Shown here piece by piece: positions 6,404-13,679 of a DNA stretch of 26,930 bases. This DNA is from SFTJ01 sp051871515 (lineage in GTDB: Bacteria > Bacteroidota > Bacteroidia > Bacteroidales > Muribaculaceae): assembly GCA_051871515.1 (NCBI GenBank), contig JBJECY010000126.1, positions 1 through 26,930 on the forward strand, in the 5' to 3' direction. Position 1 is the first letter of the stretch. The number at the start of each line of letters is the position of its first letter. The notes below the pieces were generated by a model. The model was not told where the DNA came from, did not search any database, and worked only from the letters and a program-made list of their open reading frames with translations. A program made the translations under genes and the position numbers.

Positions 6404-7915
6404 TCAAATGATGGGTTTAAACATCATGCGCGCAATGGTGCCGCGCCAAATGTTGTTGTTCACGTTTCCGTCAACATCTTCACCACCAAAGATGTAGATA
6501 TACTGGCAATCCCACTCGGTGACAGGCTTAGAGCTGCGCGTGAGTGGCGATGTGGTGTAGCGTGCCCACACCGGCAGTTGCACCGATGGCATCGCGGTCC
6601 AGCTGTCGCCGGCGCTGCGAGTGAGCACCGAGGTGCAAACAAAGGCCTGTGCTTTGCAAAAATCGCCAATATAGTCAGGCAATTGCAAATAAGTATCGGC
6701 CTCGCTCCAGTATAAACCTTGATGGCGCGAGATGTAGAGCACATCATTGAGGTCGCCACGCAAGTTGCGGCCGCCCATAGCATACCATGTGCGGTGTTCT
6801 TTAAGTTCCTCAGCCAAGCCGCCACCCTCATACGATACGTATTGCACCAGCGTGACGTCGGCAAGTGAAGGAAGCACATTGTTGCGCAGCAACGCCCACT
6901 GGTTGCCATCGTAGCCCCAGCAGTCGCCGCGATAACGGCCATTGGCATCAATGCCGCCCACCATTATTGCCTGCGCTTCAACATTCCATGAGTTATCGTA
7001 AACCACCAGTTGCGAGTTGCCTTCAACAGGGAATCCATCGTCGATGGGTGTTGAGGCGAAATCAGCTCTGCGTGGATATTCGTCATAATAATATGTGTTG
7101 CCCTGCTTGGTCAAACCCAGCACGCGATTGTTGTAGCCACCGGTGATGTGAGTCCATTCAACGCCACACGCACTCCATTGCTCGCCGTCACTCGAGGAGT
7201 AGAGGGCACCGTTCTCGTCGAGCAGATAGAGGGCATCGTTGCTGGCAGCAAAGCTGTTCACATTGGGCACCATGCCAAATTGCGCATCAACCTTTGTCCA
7301 CGAGTCGTCGCCAGGGTTTGGTGTGGTTGAGAGCACACAACCGGCATCACATTTCACCAGCGTGAAGATGTCAGAGCCACGTTGCACCGTGCGCTGAGCC
7401 AGCAACTCACCGGTCACGTTAGGCAAGTCGCGACGTGCCATGCGGTCCCAATAAAGCGAGTCGGGGTCCATGTTGTGTACATTCACTTTCACCTTATATT
7501 CCACCTCGTTGCCGTCCTCAGCAATAAGCTTTAGGCTTACGTCGCCCGTGAAGTCGAGCGTATCGGTCGTGGTGTAGTCATACGCCGAGTCGGGACGGAA
7601 GGTACTGTTCTTCTGTATCATCTTGCAAGTGGCATAAGTGGCAAAGCCCACAGTGATGGTAAGCCCCGTCACGTCAGTGCCCTTAGGCAACGAATCGGCA
7701 TTATAAATAAGGCGATTCTTGAGGTCGATAGAGAAAAACACTGAGTCGAGGTTGGCAAGCACGTTGTCATCGGCGTTCAGGTTAAAAGACGTCACGGCGG
7801 TGTTGTTCGACACCACATACTCGGGCATGTCTGTGTTAGCATCATCGTTACATGAGATGGCCAACATTGCTACCAACATACCCAACATTAGATATAATGG
7901 AAATCTTCTGCTCAT
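6404..7915 (-). CDS. DUF6242 domain-containing lipoprotein
   Basis: This 503-aa protein has a lipoprotein signal with lipobox LAISC (Cys22), so it is probably anchored in the outer membrane. Residues of about 40-150 form an Ig-like N-terminal domain (VTSFNLNADDNVLANLDSVF, and later GTDVTGLTITVGFATYATC). The rest contains repeats resembling Kelch or beta-propeller blades, such as NDALYLLDENGALYSSSDGE, RVLGLTKQGNTYYYDEYPRR and YIYIFGGEDVDGNVNNNIW. This matches Bacteroidetes DUF6242 proteins as I know them; their role is not established. It lies 103 nt upstream of the DUF6089 gene on the same strand. A -7 box 24 nt before the ATG suggests it is the first gene of the block. Confidence 0.85.
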   Translation of the reverse strand: MSRRFPLYLMLGMLVAMLAISCNDDANTDMPEYVVSNNTAVTSFNLNADDNVLANLDSVFFSIDLKNRLIYNADSLPKGTDVTGLTITVGFATYATCKMIQKNSTFRPDSAYDYTTTDTLDFTGDVSLKLIAEDGNEVEYKVKVNVHNMDPDSLYWDRMARRDLPNVTGELLAQRTVQRGSDIFTLVKCDAGCVLSTTPNPGDDSWTKVDAQFGMVPNVNSFAASNDALYLLDENGALYSSSDGEQWSACGVEWTHITGGYNNRVLGLTKQGNTYYYDEYPRRADFASTPIDDGFPVEGNSQLVVYDNSWNVEAQAIMVGGIDANGRYRGDCWGYDGNQWALLRNNVLPSLADVTLVQYVSYEGGGLAEELKEHRTWYAMGGRNLRGDLNDVLYISRHQGLYWSEADTYLQLPDYIGDFCKAQAFVCTSVLTRSAGDSWTAMPSVQLPVWARYTTSPLTRSSKPVTEWDCQYIYIFGGEDVDGNVNNNIWRGTIARMMFKPII

Positions 7916-7938
7916 CTATATTATTTACTTTTAAAGTG

Positions 7939-7946
7939 CAAATTTA
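7939..7946 (-). promoter_or_regulatory. -7 box of the DUF6242 gene
   Basis: The minus strand reads TAAATTTG followed by CAC, a perfect TAnnTTTG match 23 nt upstream of the ATG at 7915. Only a weak ATTG at a 23-nt spacer serves as -33 box. It would give a leader of about 17 nt. Confidence 0.5.
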
Positions 7947-7993
7947 AAAACAAATTTGCAAATAACTGCCAATTCAAAGATTATTTCACTATT

Positions 7994-8026
7994 ATTGACA
8001 CTATAAACACTTTTTAAGTACCTTTG
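7994..8026 (+). promoter_or_regulatory. Plus-strand Bacteroides-type promoter, orphan unit 1
   Basis: ATTG (7994-7997), a 21-nt spacer and TACCTTTG (8019-8026) fit the sigma-ABfr consensus. It is divergent from the DUF6242 gene, and the only structure in its path before a terminator is about 45 nt of non-coding sequence. Confidence 0.6.
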
Positions 8027-8032
8027 TAATAG

Positions 8033-8108
8033 CAGTGCAAAGCTAATATAAATTTGCCAATCATACATTCTGCGATTGACAATTAGTGCAATTGTCACGC
8101 GTTTTTTT
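8033..8108 (+). ncRNA. Candidate small RNA of about 76 nt
   Basis: The segment is bounded by a promoter match ending at 8026 and a strong intrinsic terminator ending at 8108. The start is inferred from the usual 7-nt distance to the -7 box. It contains no credible reading frame. The 5' part (GCAGTGCAAAGC and on) is mostly single-stranded by eye and would be the seed region if it pairs with target mRNAs. I do not recognise the family. A second TAnnTTTG (8049-8056) inside it could give a shorter product. Confidence 0.5.
8072..8108 (+). terminator. Intrinsic terminator of orphan unit 1
   Basis: TGACAATT (8077-8084) and AATTGTCA (8090-8097) form a perfect 8-bp stem, extended by GCG/CGC across a 2-nt bulge, with loop AGTGC. 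Seven T residues follow at 8102-8108. The opposite strand has no T-run, so it acts on the plus strand. Confidence 0.85.
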
Positions 8109-8261
8109 GCTTTTTAACAACCAATTCACCTTGTAGCGGTCAAATGCCGCGCCACACGCCCCCAAACAAGCACAAAACTTAATATTTTGCCCTTAGAGGG
8201 TGAAAAAATCTAAAAAAATTGCAATTTGCGTGCCAAATAAGCCCCATAAAATCATTATTTT

Positions 8262-8292
8262 TTTGGAAAGCTAAAAAATATAACTATCTTTG
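8262..8292 (+). promoter_or_regulatory. Perfect-consensus promoter, orphan unit 2
   Basis: TTTG (8262-8265), a 19-nt AT-rich spacer and TATCTTTG (8285-8292) match the Bacteroides sigma-ABfr consensus in both boxes and spacing. No protein gene begins within 580 nt downstream; the next features are structured non-coding sequence and a terminator. Confidence 0.8.
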
Positions 8293-8297
8293 CCAAT

Positions 8298-8765
8298 GCA
8301 ATAGCAACATCGAGGGTCATTAAAAAAGCATCTCTCGCATAGTTGCCAAGTGGGCAAGTCACATTGCAGTGCACTCGCTCGGCAACAAGAAGAATTAGCT
8401 TTTTTGATTATAAAAAAGAGAAGTGATTTTTTAAAAGGAATTTGAAAGAAGCCGCTGAAAGTTGCAAAAGTCGTTTGCATGCTGGCTCAATTATTTTATT
8501 CTCAATCAATCATTACCCCTGCAAAAACGTTGGGGGGAAAAGATGAGTATAATTCTTTTAAAATTGCATCAAAAGGCAATAATCACCGCTCAATATCACT
8601 AAATTTCCCCGATGTAGATGGTTTATTTTGGCAAAAAAGCAGAGAAAAGATAATATTTCATCTCAATCTGCGTTTAAAGATATAAGTTAACCCTAATACC
8701 ACATTTTATTCATACTATTTTTTTCCTAGGGCACCGCGAAGTGATTTCGAGGTGCTTTTGTTTTT
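8298..8765 (+). ncRNA. Candidate structured RNA of about 465 nt
   Basis: A perfect promoter ends at 8292 and an intrinsic terminator ends at 8765. Between them I see several pairable elements: GTTGCC/GGCAAC (8342-8347 with 8381-8386) enclosing AGTG/CACT and CAC/GTG; CTTTTTT/AAAAAAG (8399-8418); GGGGAAA/TTTCCCC (8534-8540 with 8604-8610); and GCAGA/TCTGC (8640-8671). The only open frame of any length (8479-8685, 68 codons) is unlike a known protein and has poor composition. I see none of the hallmark motifs of tmRNA, RNase P RNA or SRP RNA. It could also be a long leader for the downstream fucosidase gene, but the terminator and a separate -7 box at 8831 argue against that. Confidence 0.5.
8731..8765 (+). 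terminator. Intrinsic terminator of orphan unit 2
   Basis: GCACC (8731-8735) pairs with GGTGC (8751-8755) and CGAA (8737-8740) with TTCG (8746-8749) across one G/A mismatch, with loop GTGAT. TTTTGTTTTT follows at 8756-8765. Confidence 0.85.
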
Positions 8766-8830
8766 ATTACCACCCCGGCGCAAAATCAAAAAAACACAAT
8801 AAGCCACATCAACAATCATAGCAAAATCAT

Positions 8831-8838
8831 TATCTTTG
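8831..8838 (+). promoter_or_regulatory. -7 box of the alpha-L-fucosidase gene
   Basis: TATCTTTG followed by CATC lies 43 nt upstream of the ATG at 8882 and matches TAnnTTTG. No TTTG is seen at the expected -33 position. Confidence 0.5.
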
Positions 8839-8881
8839 CATCATCACATTAAACAATGACAAAACTAAAAACTCACCAACA

Positions 8882-10660
8882 ATGAAACCAAGCAAATTGA
8901 TGGCGTGCGTCATAGCTCTGGCAGCTATGCAAGCCGTTCCGGCGCAAGCACAACAGAAAATGAACGAGATGTGGGGCGATGCAACCACGGCAGCGCAAGC
9001 CTCAAACCAACGCGGGCAAATGTTTGACTGGGGCAACTATGCCATGTTTATTCATTGGGGACTATTCTCTCACTTGGGTAACGTGTGGAACGGTCGCACC
9101 TACTACGGCATTGGCGAATGGCTGATGAACGATGGCATGGCAGGAGCCGACCGCGACGAGTATAAAGCAACGGCACGACAATTCAACCCATCGGAGTTCG
9201 ATGCAAAAAAAATAGCGCAACTTGCCAAAGAGGCCGGCATGAAATACATCATCATCACCAGCAAGCATCACGATGGCTTTGCCATGTATCACTCGGCTTG
9301 CAACAAATTTAACATTGTTGACGCCACTCCCTTTGGGCGCGACCCCATGAAAGAGCTTTCGGCTGCTTGCCGCGAACTGGGATTGGGCTTTGGCTTCTAC
9401 TATTCTCACAATCAAGACTGGACCACTCCGGGCGCATCGGGCGCACCACGCGTTGACGCCAACGGCAACCCTCAAACGTTCGACGACTATTTCCACAACA
9501 AATGCCTGCCGCAAGTTGAAGAAATCACTCGCAACTATGGCGATATTGAGTTAGTGTGGTTCGATACCCCCGGCGGTATGCCCGAGAAATATGCCAAACA
9601 ACTGGTTGAGGTGGTGCACCGCAACCAACCCGGCGCACTGGTTTCAGGGCGCGTGGGTTACGGCATGGGCGACTATCAGACGCTGGGCGACATGGAAGTG
9701 CCACCCGAGAACGTTGATGGCTTGTGGGAAAGCGTTGACGTGACCAACGACTCTTGGGGATATGCATGGTACGACAGGAACTGGAAGTCGCCAAAGCAGA
9801 TTGTCACCAACCTGGTGCAAACCGTGGCTCGTGGCGGCACATACATGCTCAACATAGGGCCCGACGGCAAAGGCAACGTGCCTGAGTTTGCGCAACGCGC
9901 ACTCTTGGCTTCGGGTTCGTGGATAAAACGCTATCCGCAGGTGATATATGGTGCACAGCCCTCGCCGTGGAAACACGCGCTCCCCTGGGGCGACGTGGTG
10001 CAACAAGGCAACAAACTATATCTGGTGGTGACCAACTGGCCTGCATCGGGCAAGCTCTATTTGCCCGGATTGCAGTCAACCATAAAACAAGCCGCGCAAC
10101 TGAGTGAGGGCAAGCCTCGCAAACTGCGCTTTGAGCAGGACAGCCAATGGACTCTGCTGCACATCTCGCCTCAATGCCCCGATGCTCTGGCAGGCGTGAT
10201 TGAACTAACCCTCGACACCACACAGCCCAAGGTTGACAACGCCCTCGCTCTTGACCCCGAAACAGGCATTGAGAAGCTGTCAGTGAAATTTGCCGAAACA
10301 GAAAAGTGCAATTGCTACAAGAGCAGTTGGATGGAAAAATTTGGCGAATGGAAGCACGTTTACTGCGTGAACAACCTCAACCAAGGCGGCAACATCACTT
10401 GGAAGGTGAATGTGAAGGCTCCGGGTGTCTTTCAGGTGAGCGTAAACGCCCGCGGCAACGGTCGCGCCGTGTGGCGCCTCACCACCGACGAGGACAAAAT
10501 GGTGCAAAACCAACAAAGCGTGTCGAGCATCTTCTCGGCTCGCGACTTAGGTTGGATTGAAATCACCACACCCGGCACTCACACCCTCACATTAACCATG
10601 CCTGAAGGAGGCATCGCAAACGATATTGCCTCAATCTCGCTTACTCCGGTGGCGTTCTGA
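8882..10660 (+). CDS. Secreted alpha-L-fucosidase, GH29
   Basis: GH29 enzymes remove alpha-linked L-fucose from host glycans or plant and milk oligosaccharides with retention of configuration. The 592-aa protein has a signal peptide (residues about 1-24, ending VPAQAQ). Its TIM-barrel domain begins with MFDWGNYAMFIHWGLFSH and includes YIIITSKHHDGFAMYHS and IELVWFDTPGGMP, in which Asp228 is the likely nucleophile. WESVDVTNDSWGY is another barrel motif; I cannot assign the acid/base residue with certainty. After about residue 345 there are beta-sandwich regions, and residues 460-592 look like a carbohydrate-binding-type domain (ITWKVNVKAPGVFQVSVNAR). It stands alone, with its own -7 box and terminator and no SusC/SusD pair nearby, so it is not part of a visible polysaccharide utilisation locus. 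Confidence 0.95.
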   Translation: MKPSKLMACVIALAAMQAVPAQAQQKMNEMWGDATTAAQASNQRGQMFDWGNYAMFIHWGLFSHLGNVWNGRTYYGIGEWLMNDGMAGADRDEYKATARQFNPSEFDAKKIAQLAKEAGMKYIIITSKHHDGFAMYHSACNKFNIVDATPFGRDPMKELSAACRELGLGFGFYYSHNQDWTTPGASGAPRVDANGNPQTFDDYFHNKCLPQVEEITRNYGDIELVWFDTPGGMPEKYAKQLVEVVHRNQPGALVSGRVGYGMGDYQTLGDMEVPPENVDGLWESVDVTNDSWGYAWYDRNWKSPKQIVTNLVQTVARGGTYMLNIGPDGKGNVPEFAQRALLASGSWIKRYPQVIYGAQPSPWKHALPWGDVVQQGNKLYLVVTNWPASGKLYLPGLQSTIKQAAQLSEGKPRKLRFEQDSQWTLLHISPQCPDALAGVIELTLDTTQPKVDNALALDPETGIEKLSVKFAETEKCNCYKSSWMEKFGEWKHVYCVNNLNQGGNITWKVNVKAPGVFQVSVNARGNGRAVWRLTTDEDKMVQNQQSVSSIFSARDLGWIEITTPGTHTLTLTMPEGGIANDIASISLTPVAF

Positions 10661-10685
10661 CGCACATTCACAATAAGAAATAGCA

Positions 10686-10733
10686 AGCCCGCTCAAGATT
10701 CCGAGAAAGAAATTTTGAGCGGGCTATTTTTTA
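10686..10733 (+). terminator. Terminator between the fucosidase and pncA genes
   Basis: AGCCCGCTCAA (10686-10696) and TTGAGCGGGCT (10715-10725) form a perfect 11-bp stem followed by ATTTTTTAT on the plus strand. On the minus strand the stem is followed by a weaker T-rich stretch (TGCTATTTCTTATT), so it may also terminate the convergent pncA transcript. Confidence 0.92.
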
Positions 10734-10745
10734 TCTTATCGTAAC

Positions 10746-11303
10746 TCAACCCTGATGGGCGCAACCTGTTTCTTGCATATACTCATTGAGCTTGGCACCG
10801 CCGTCGATTGATGGGGTGTAAGGCAGCAGCACGTTCACCAAACTGCCAAAACCTTTCTCGCACAGGCCCTTTATTGATTCAAGCACGCAATAGTCGCCGC
10901 ACAAGCCGCACACATCAATCTGTGTGTAGCCCTCACGGGCAATCATCTGCGCCAATCGGTTGCCACTTGCCTCGTTGGCAAACACCGAGTATTCCTCACG
11001 TTGCACATCGTCGCCCTTGGTGAAACACACCACATTGTTGGCTGCGGCTTTTGCAATGGGGTCATACAGCGCAGCGCCGTGAGTGTGCTGCACGCAGTGC
11101 ACAGGCCATATACCGCCGTTAGGGGCAAACGAGCAATGGTTGTGGGGATGCCAGTCGAGCGTGGCGGCTATGGTGTGATAGTCGCCTGCGTGCTGCTCAA
11201 CGTAGGCAGCAAGGGCATCCATAGCCTCAGGTGCACCGGCAACAGCCAGCGAGCCATTGATAAAATCATATTGGCAATCAATCAACAAAAGAAGTTTCTT
11301 CAT
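10746..11303 (-). CDS. pncA: Nicotinamidase, isochorismatase-like family
   Basis: PncA hydrolyses nicotinamide to nicotinate and ammonia for NAD salvage. The 185-aa protein is full length for the family. The catalytic triad is visible as Asp9 (LLIDCQYDF), Lys96 (FTKGDD) and Cys139 (GLCGDYCV). Metal-binding residues are Asp50 and His52 (DWHPHNH), a nearby His54 or His56, and His69 (WPVHC). It has no signal peptide and is cytoplasmic. It lies 72 nt after the comF-like gene on the same strand, so it is probably the last gene of that transcript, although the AT-rich gap could hold a weak promoter. Confidence 0.95.
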   Translation of the reverse strand: MKKLLLLIDCQYDFINGSLAVAGAPEAMDALAAYVEQHAGDYHTIAATLDWHPHNHCSFAPNGGIWPVHCVQHTHGAALYDPIAKAAANNVVCFTKGDDVQREEYSVFANEASGNRLAQMIAREGYTQIDVCGLCGDYCVLESIKGLCEKGFGSLVNVLLPYTPSIDGGAKLNEYMQETGCAHQG

Positions 11304-11375
11304 AATTTCAAATTGTTTTTTTATATGTTTATTAATTATTTGTTGTAATCAGTTTTCATCGCAAGCCCATTGTGA

Positions 11376-12077
11376 CTAAAAATCGTTGTCGGTGACAGCC
11401 AACGCCAGCACACTCACCCGGACACCCGGGCATTGCAGCAATGCTTTGGCACATGCACACAGCGTGGCTCCGGTGGTCACCACATCGTCAACAAGCAGAA
11501 TATGGCAATCATGCAACTCCTCGGCATGCTCAACGCCGTAGAGCCCCTGCGTGGCATCCCATCGCTGCATGCGGCTTTTGCGCGTGAGCGACGTGTGCTC
11601 AGCCACCGTCACCAGATTGTGCTTCACCGGCAGCCCGGTGGCATTTGACACACCTTGTGCAATGCGTTCCGACTGGTTGTAGCCGCGGCTGGCAATTTTG
11701 CGCCAATGCATGGGCACCGGCATTATGCAGTTGATATCGTCAAAAAAGCCCAAGCCCTTCAGGTGACGCGCCACCATGTTGCCCATCCACACGCCAATGC
11801 CCGGCATACTATCATACTTCATCACGCGAATGATGCGACCAAACTTGTCGCCACGATGATAGAAAAAGTGGCCATAGCTGCGCACAATGGGCACTTTGCC
11901 GGCAAATCGTTGCTCAATGCCACTCATCTCACGGCCTTCATAACGCGTGAGCGGCATGGAGCCGAGGCACAAGCGGCACACATAATCCTCGTCGGCAGCA
12001 AGCACATTGCCGCACACGGCACACACCCGCGGCGCCACTATGCGCCATGCCGCCTTCATGAGCCGCCTCACGTCCAT
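11376..12077 (-). CDS. ComF family protein (zinc-ribbon phosphoribosyltransferase-like)
   Basis: The 233-aa protein has an N-terminal double-zinc-ribbon pattern (Cys19, Cys22, Cys34, Cys37), then the ComF signature VPMHWRKIASRGYNQSERIA, and a PRPP-binding motif VDDVVTTGAT at residues 196-205. ComF proteins are tied to DNA uptake in naturally competent bacteria, but they are widespread in non-competent species and their reaction is not settled. The start at 12077 overlaps the recX stop by 10 nt. A second ATG at 12059 (MKAAWRIV) would remove the overlap and is possible. It is translationally close to recX. Confidence 0.9.
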   Translation of the reverse strand: MDVRRLMKAAWRIVAPRVCAVCGNVLAADEDYVCRLCLGSMPLTRYEGREMSGIEQRFAGKVPIVRSYGHFFYHRGDKFGRIIRVMKYDSMPGIGVWMGNMVARHLKGLGFFDDINCIMPVPMHWRKIASRGYNQSERIAQGVSNATGLPVKHNLVTVAEHTSLTRKSRMQRWDATQGLYGVEHAEELHDCHILLVDDVVTTGATLCACAKALLQCPGVRVSVLALAVTDNDF

Positions 12078-12571
12078 AACTCGTTGTCTGTGGCAACACC
12101 GGCAAGCGCACGGTCAACTTCGTGTTCAACAAGATGCGCCTCAAAGCCGTGGCTCATGCCAAAACGCATAAGCGAAGCCTTGGCGTTGATATATGGTTTG
12201 CCGGCGTGCTGCGGAGCCTTGCCGGCAATGAGTTTTTGCAGAATCTGCCCATAGAGCTGCTCGTCAATTTCACTAAGTGCATCATCAATGGCTTGATGCG
12301 AGATGCCACCAAGACGCAATCCCTGAGCAATCTTAAGCCTGCCCCACGAGCTGAACCGCATACGGTCGTTGGTATAAGCCCGGGCATAGCGCTGTTCGTT
12401 GACAAAATCCTGTTCAACGAGCTTCTGCATCACTTGCTCAGCCTGTGGCGCGGCAACGCCCCACGCACTTAGCTTCTTCAAGCAGGCGGCAGGTGCCTGT
12501 TCGCTGCGGGCGCACAAGGCAGCAAGCCTGTTAAATGCTTGCTCGGGTGTAAGTGGATTCTTGCTTGGCAT
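12068..12571 (-). CDS. recX: Regulatory protein RecX
   Basis: RecX binds and restrains the RecA filament. The 167-aa protein is typical in length and is made of short helical repeats: LTPEQAFNRLAALCARSEQA, CLKKLSAWGV followed by VMQKLVEQDFVNEQRYARAY, then RMRFSSWGRLKIAQGLRLGGI and AIDDALSEID. FVNEQRYARAY and the GRLKIAQGLRLGGI type segment are characteristic of the family. It lies 46 nt after prmC and overlaps the next gene by 10 nt, so co-transcription is likely. recA itself is not in the window. Confidence 0.94.
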   Translation of the reverse strand: MPSKNPLTPEQAFNRLAALCARSEQAPAACLKKLSAWGVAAPQAEQVMQKLVEQDFVNEQRYARAYTNDRMRFSSWGRLKIAQGLRLGGISHQAIDDALSEIDEQLYGQILQKLIAGKAPQHAGKPYINAKASLMRFGMSHGFEAHLVEHEVDRALAGVATDNELWT

Positions 12572-12617
12572 ATATTGTTATTGTTTTCTTTTTTAAGTTT
12601 CACTATTCCCTGTGCCG

Positions 12618-13475
12618 TTAAAGGCGCTCCGGCTTACGAGCCCAAGCAAAGCGCATGCGCCCATAGAGGTCACGTTCGGTAGTGACTTGCTCAAAGCCGC
12701 ACAATTCAAGCATCGCCACCACCTCTTTATAATATATAGGGTTGATTTCAAAATACAGCCATCCCCCCGGAGCCAATGCGCTTATGGCATAGCGCGCAAT
12801 GGCGCTGTAAAACAGCAACGGCTTGTCCTGCGGAACAAACAACGCCGAATGTGGCTCATAATCAAGCACATTGGGCAGCATCGCCGCCATCTCGCTCGGG
12901 CAGATATACGGCGGATTGCTCACAATCATATCATAAGCTTCGCTGCAAGGCTTTGCCTGCAAAATGTCGGTTTGCTCAAAACTGATGTTGCAACCCAACT
13001 GGCAGGCATTGCGGCGAGCAACATTGAGCGCATCGGCCGAAAGATCAATGGCGCTCACTCGAGCAAAGCGCAACGCACGAGCCAACGAAATGGCAATGCA
13101 CCCCGACCCCGTGCCCACATCAAGCACTCGCAAATCGGGTTGCGAAGCATGCCGCTGCACAATAATGTCAACCAGCTGTTCAGTCTCAGGACGTGGAATA
13201 AGCGTGGAAGCATCAACCATCAACCTATGTCCGTGAAAGCGGGCCGCTCCCACAATGTGCTGCAACGGCTCGTGCCGCAGCAGGCGCTCCACCGCGTTGA
13301 CAAGCTTTTCCTCAACCACCTCGGGCAACTCGCTCTGAGCACGCATAATAATGTCAACGGTGGTGTAATGCATCCACTCCTCCATGAGTATGCGCCACAT
13401 TGCCTCAACCTCGCCATCATCATATATGCCGGCGAGTTTGGCCCTGAACTGTTTATGTGCTTGCATTGTTGTCAT
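12618..13475 (-). CDS. prmC: Peptide chain release factor N5-glutamine methyltransferase
   Basis: PrmC (HemK) methylates the Gln of the GGQ motif in release factors RF1 and RF2 with S-adenosylmethionine. The protein has 285 aa. The N-terminal helical domain covers about residues 1-75. It contains TLIPRPETEQLV (residues 91-102), the SAM-binding loop VLDVGTGSGCIAISLA (residues 117-131) and the catalytic NPPY at residues 187-190. The ATG at 13475 sits only 7 nt after a consensus -7 box; another ATG at 13466 (fourth residue) is possible. It is the first gene of a run with recX, comF-like and pncA. Confidence 0.96.
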   Translation of the reverse strand: MTTMQAHKQFRAKLAGIYDDGEVEAMWRILMEEWMHYTTVDIIMRAQSELPEVVEEKLVNAVERLLRHEPLQHIVGAARFHGHRLMVDASTLIPRPETEQLVDIIVQRHASQPDLRVLDVGTGSGCIAISLARALRFARVSAIDLSADALNVARRNACQLGCNISFEQTDILQAKPCSEAYDMIVSNPPYICPSEMAAMLPNVLDYEPHSALFVPQDKPLLFYSAIARYAISALAPGGWLYFEINPIYYKEVVAMLELCGFEQVTTERDLYGRMRFAWARKPERL

Positions 13476-13482
13476 AACAATG

Positions 13483-13490
13483 CAAATTTA
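13483..13490 (-). promoter_or_regulatory. -7 box of the prmC operon
   Basis: The minus strand reads TAAATTTG, a perfect TAnnTTTG match. Its last base is 8 nt from the first base of the ATG at 13475, so the transcript would be leaderless or nearly so from that start. No clear TTTG -33 box is found. Confidence 0.55.
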
Positions 13491-13522
13491 GGCAAAATCC
13501 ACGGATTCTGCATCGGCATAAT

Positions 13523-13581
13523 AAAAAAACGCCTTTTTTCTGCCATCAGCCGCAAGCGCGCATCGCTTGTTTTTGATGGCA
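13523..13581 (-). terminator. Second hairpin/T-run after the efflux operon
   Basis: TGCCATCA (13541-13548) pairs with TGATGGCA (13574-13581), and inside it CAAGCG (13553-13558) pairs with CGCTTG (13564-13569). On the minus strand a T-run follows after an 11-nt gap at 13529-13523. The gap makes it weaker than a textbook terminator. Confidence 0.55.
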
Positions 13582-13590
13582 AAACGGGGG

Positions 13591-13639
13591 AAAAACAAGG
13601 AGGCGCTCACAGGCTGTTGCCCAACGAGTCACCTCCTTG
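13591..13639 (-). terminator. Terminator of the efflux operon
   Basis: CAAGGAGG and CCTCCTTG (13596-13603 with 13632-13639) form a perfect 8-bp stem around a 28-nt loop that itself can pair GTTG/CAAC. Five T residues follow on the minus strand (13591-13595). It lies 40 nt after the MFS gene. Confidence 0.75.
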
Positions 13640-13679
13640 CATGAATTGAAAAGATATAGTATATGAGAATAGTGCAAAA

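Noticed and set aside
8271..8480. 69-codon minus-strand open frame
   Set aside because: Cys/Phe-rich translation of AT-rich DNA, overlapping the promoter of the candidate RNA; no supporting signal.
8479..8685. 68-codon plus-strand open frame in the intergenic region
   Set aside because: No family resemblance, no ribosome-binding site, and it lies within a region that looks like structured RNA.
7916..8881. tRNA, tmRNA, RNase P RNA or SRP RNA gene
   Set aside because: I looked for a cloverleaf with CCA end and for the usual conserved motifs of these RNAs and found none by eye; a covariance scan would be decisive.
8882..10660. Polysaccharide utilisation locus around the fucosidase
   Set aside because: No SusC, SusD, sensor or anti-sigma gene lies on either side, and terminators isolate the gene.
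12612..13649. 345-codon plus-strand open frame
   Set aside because: It lies antisense to prmC, which has all family motifs; the plus-strand product is rich in His, Arg, Leu and Asn with no recognisable domain, as expected of a shadow frame.
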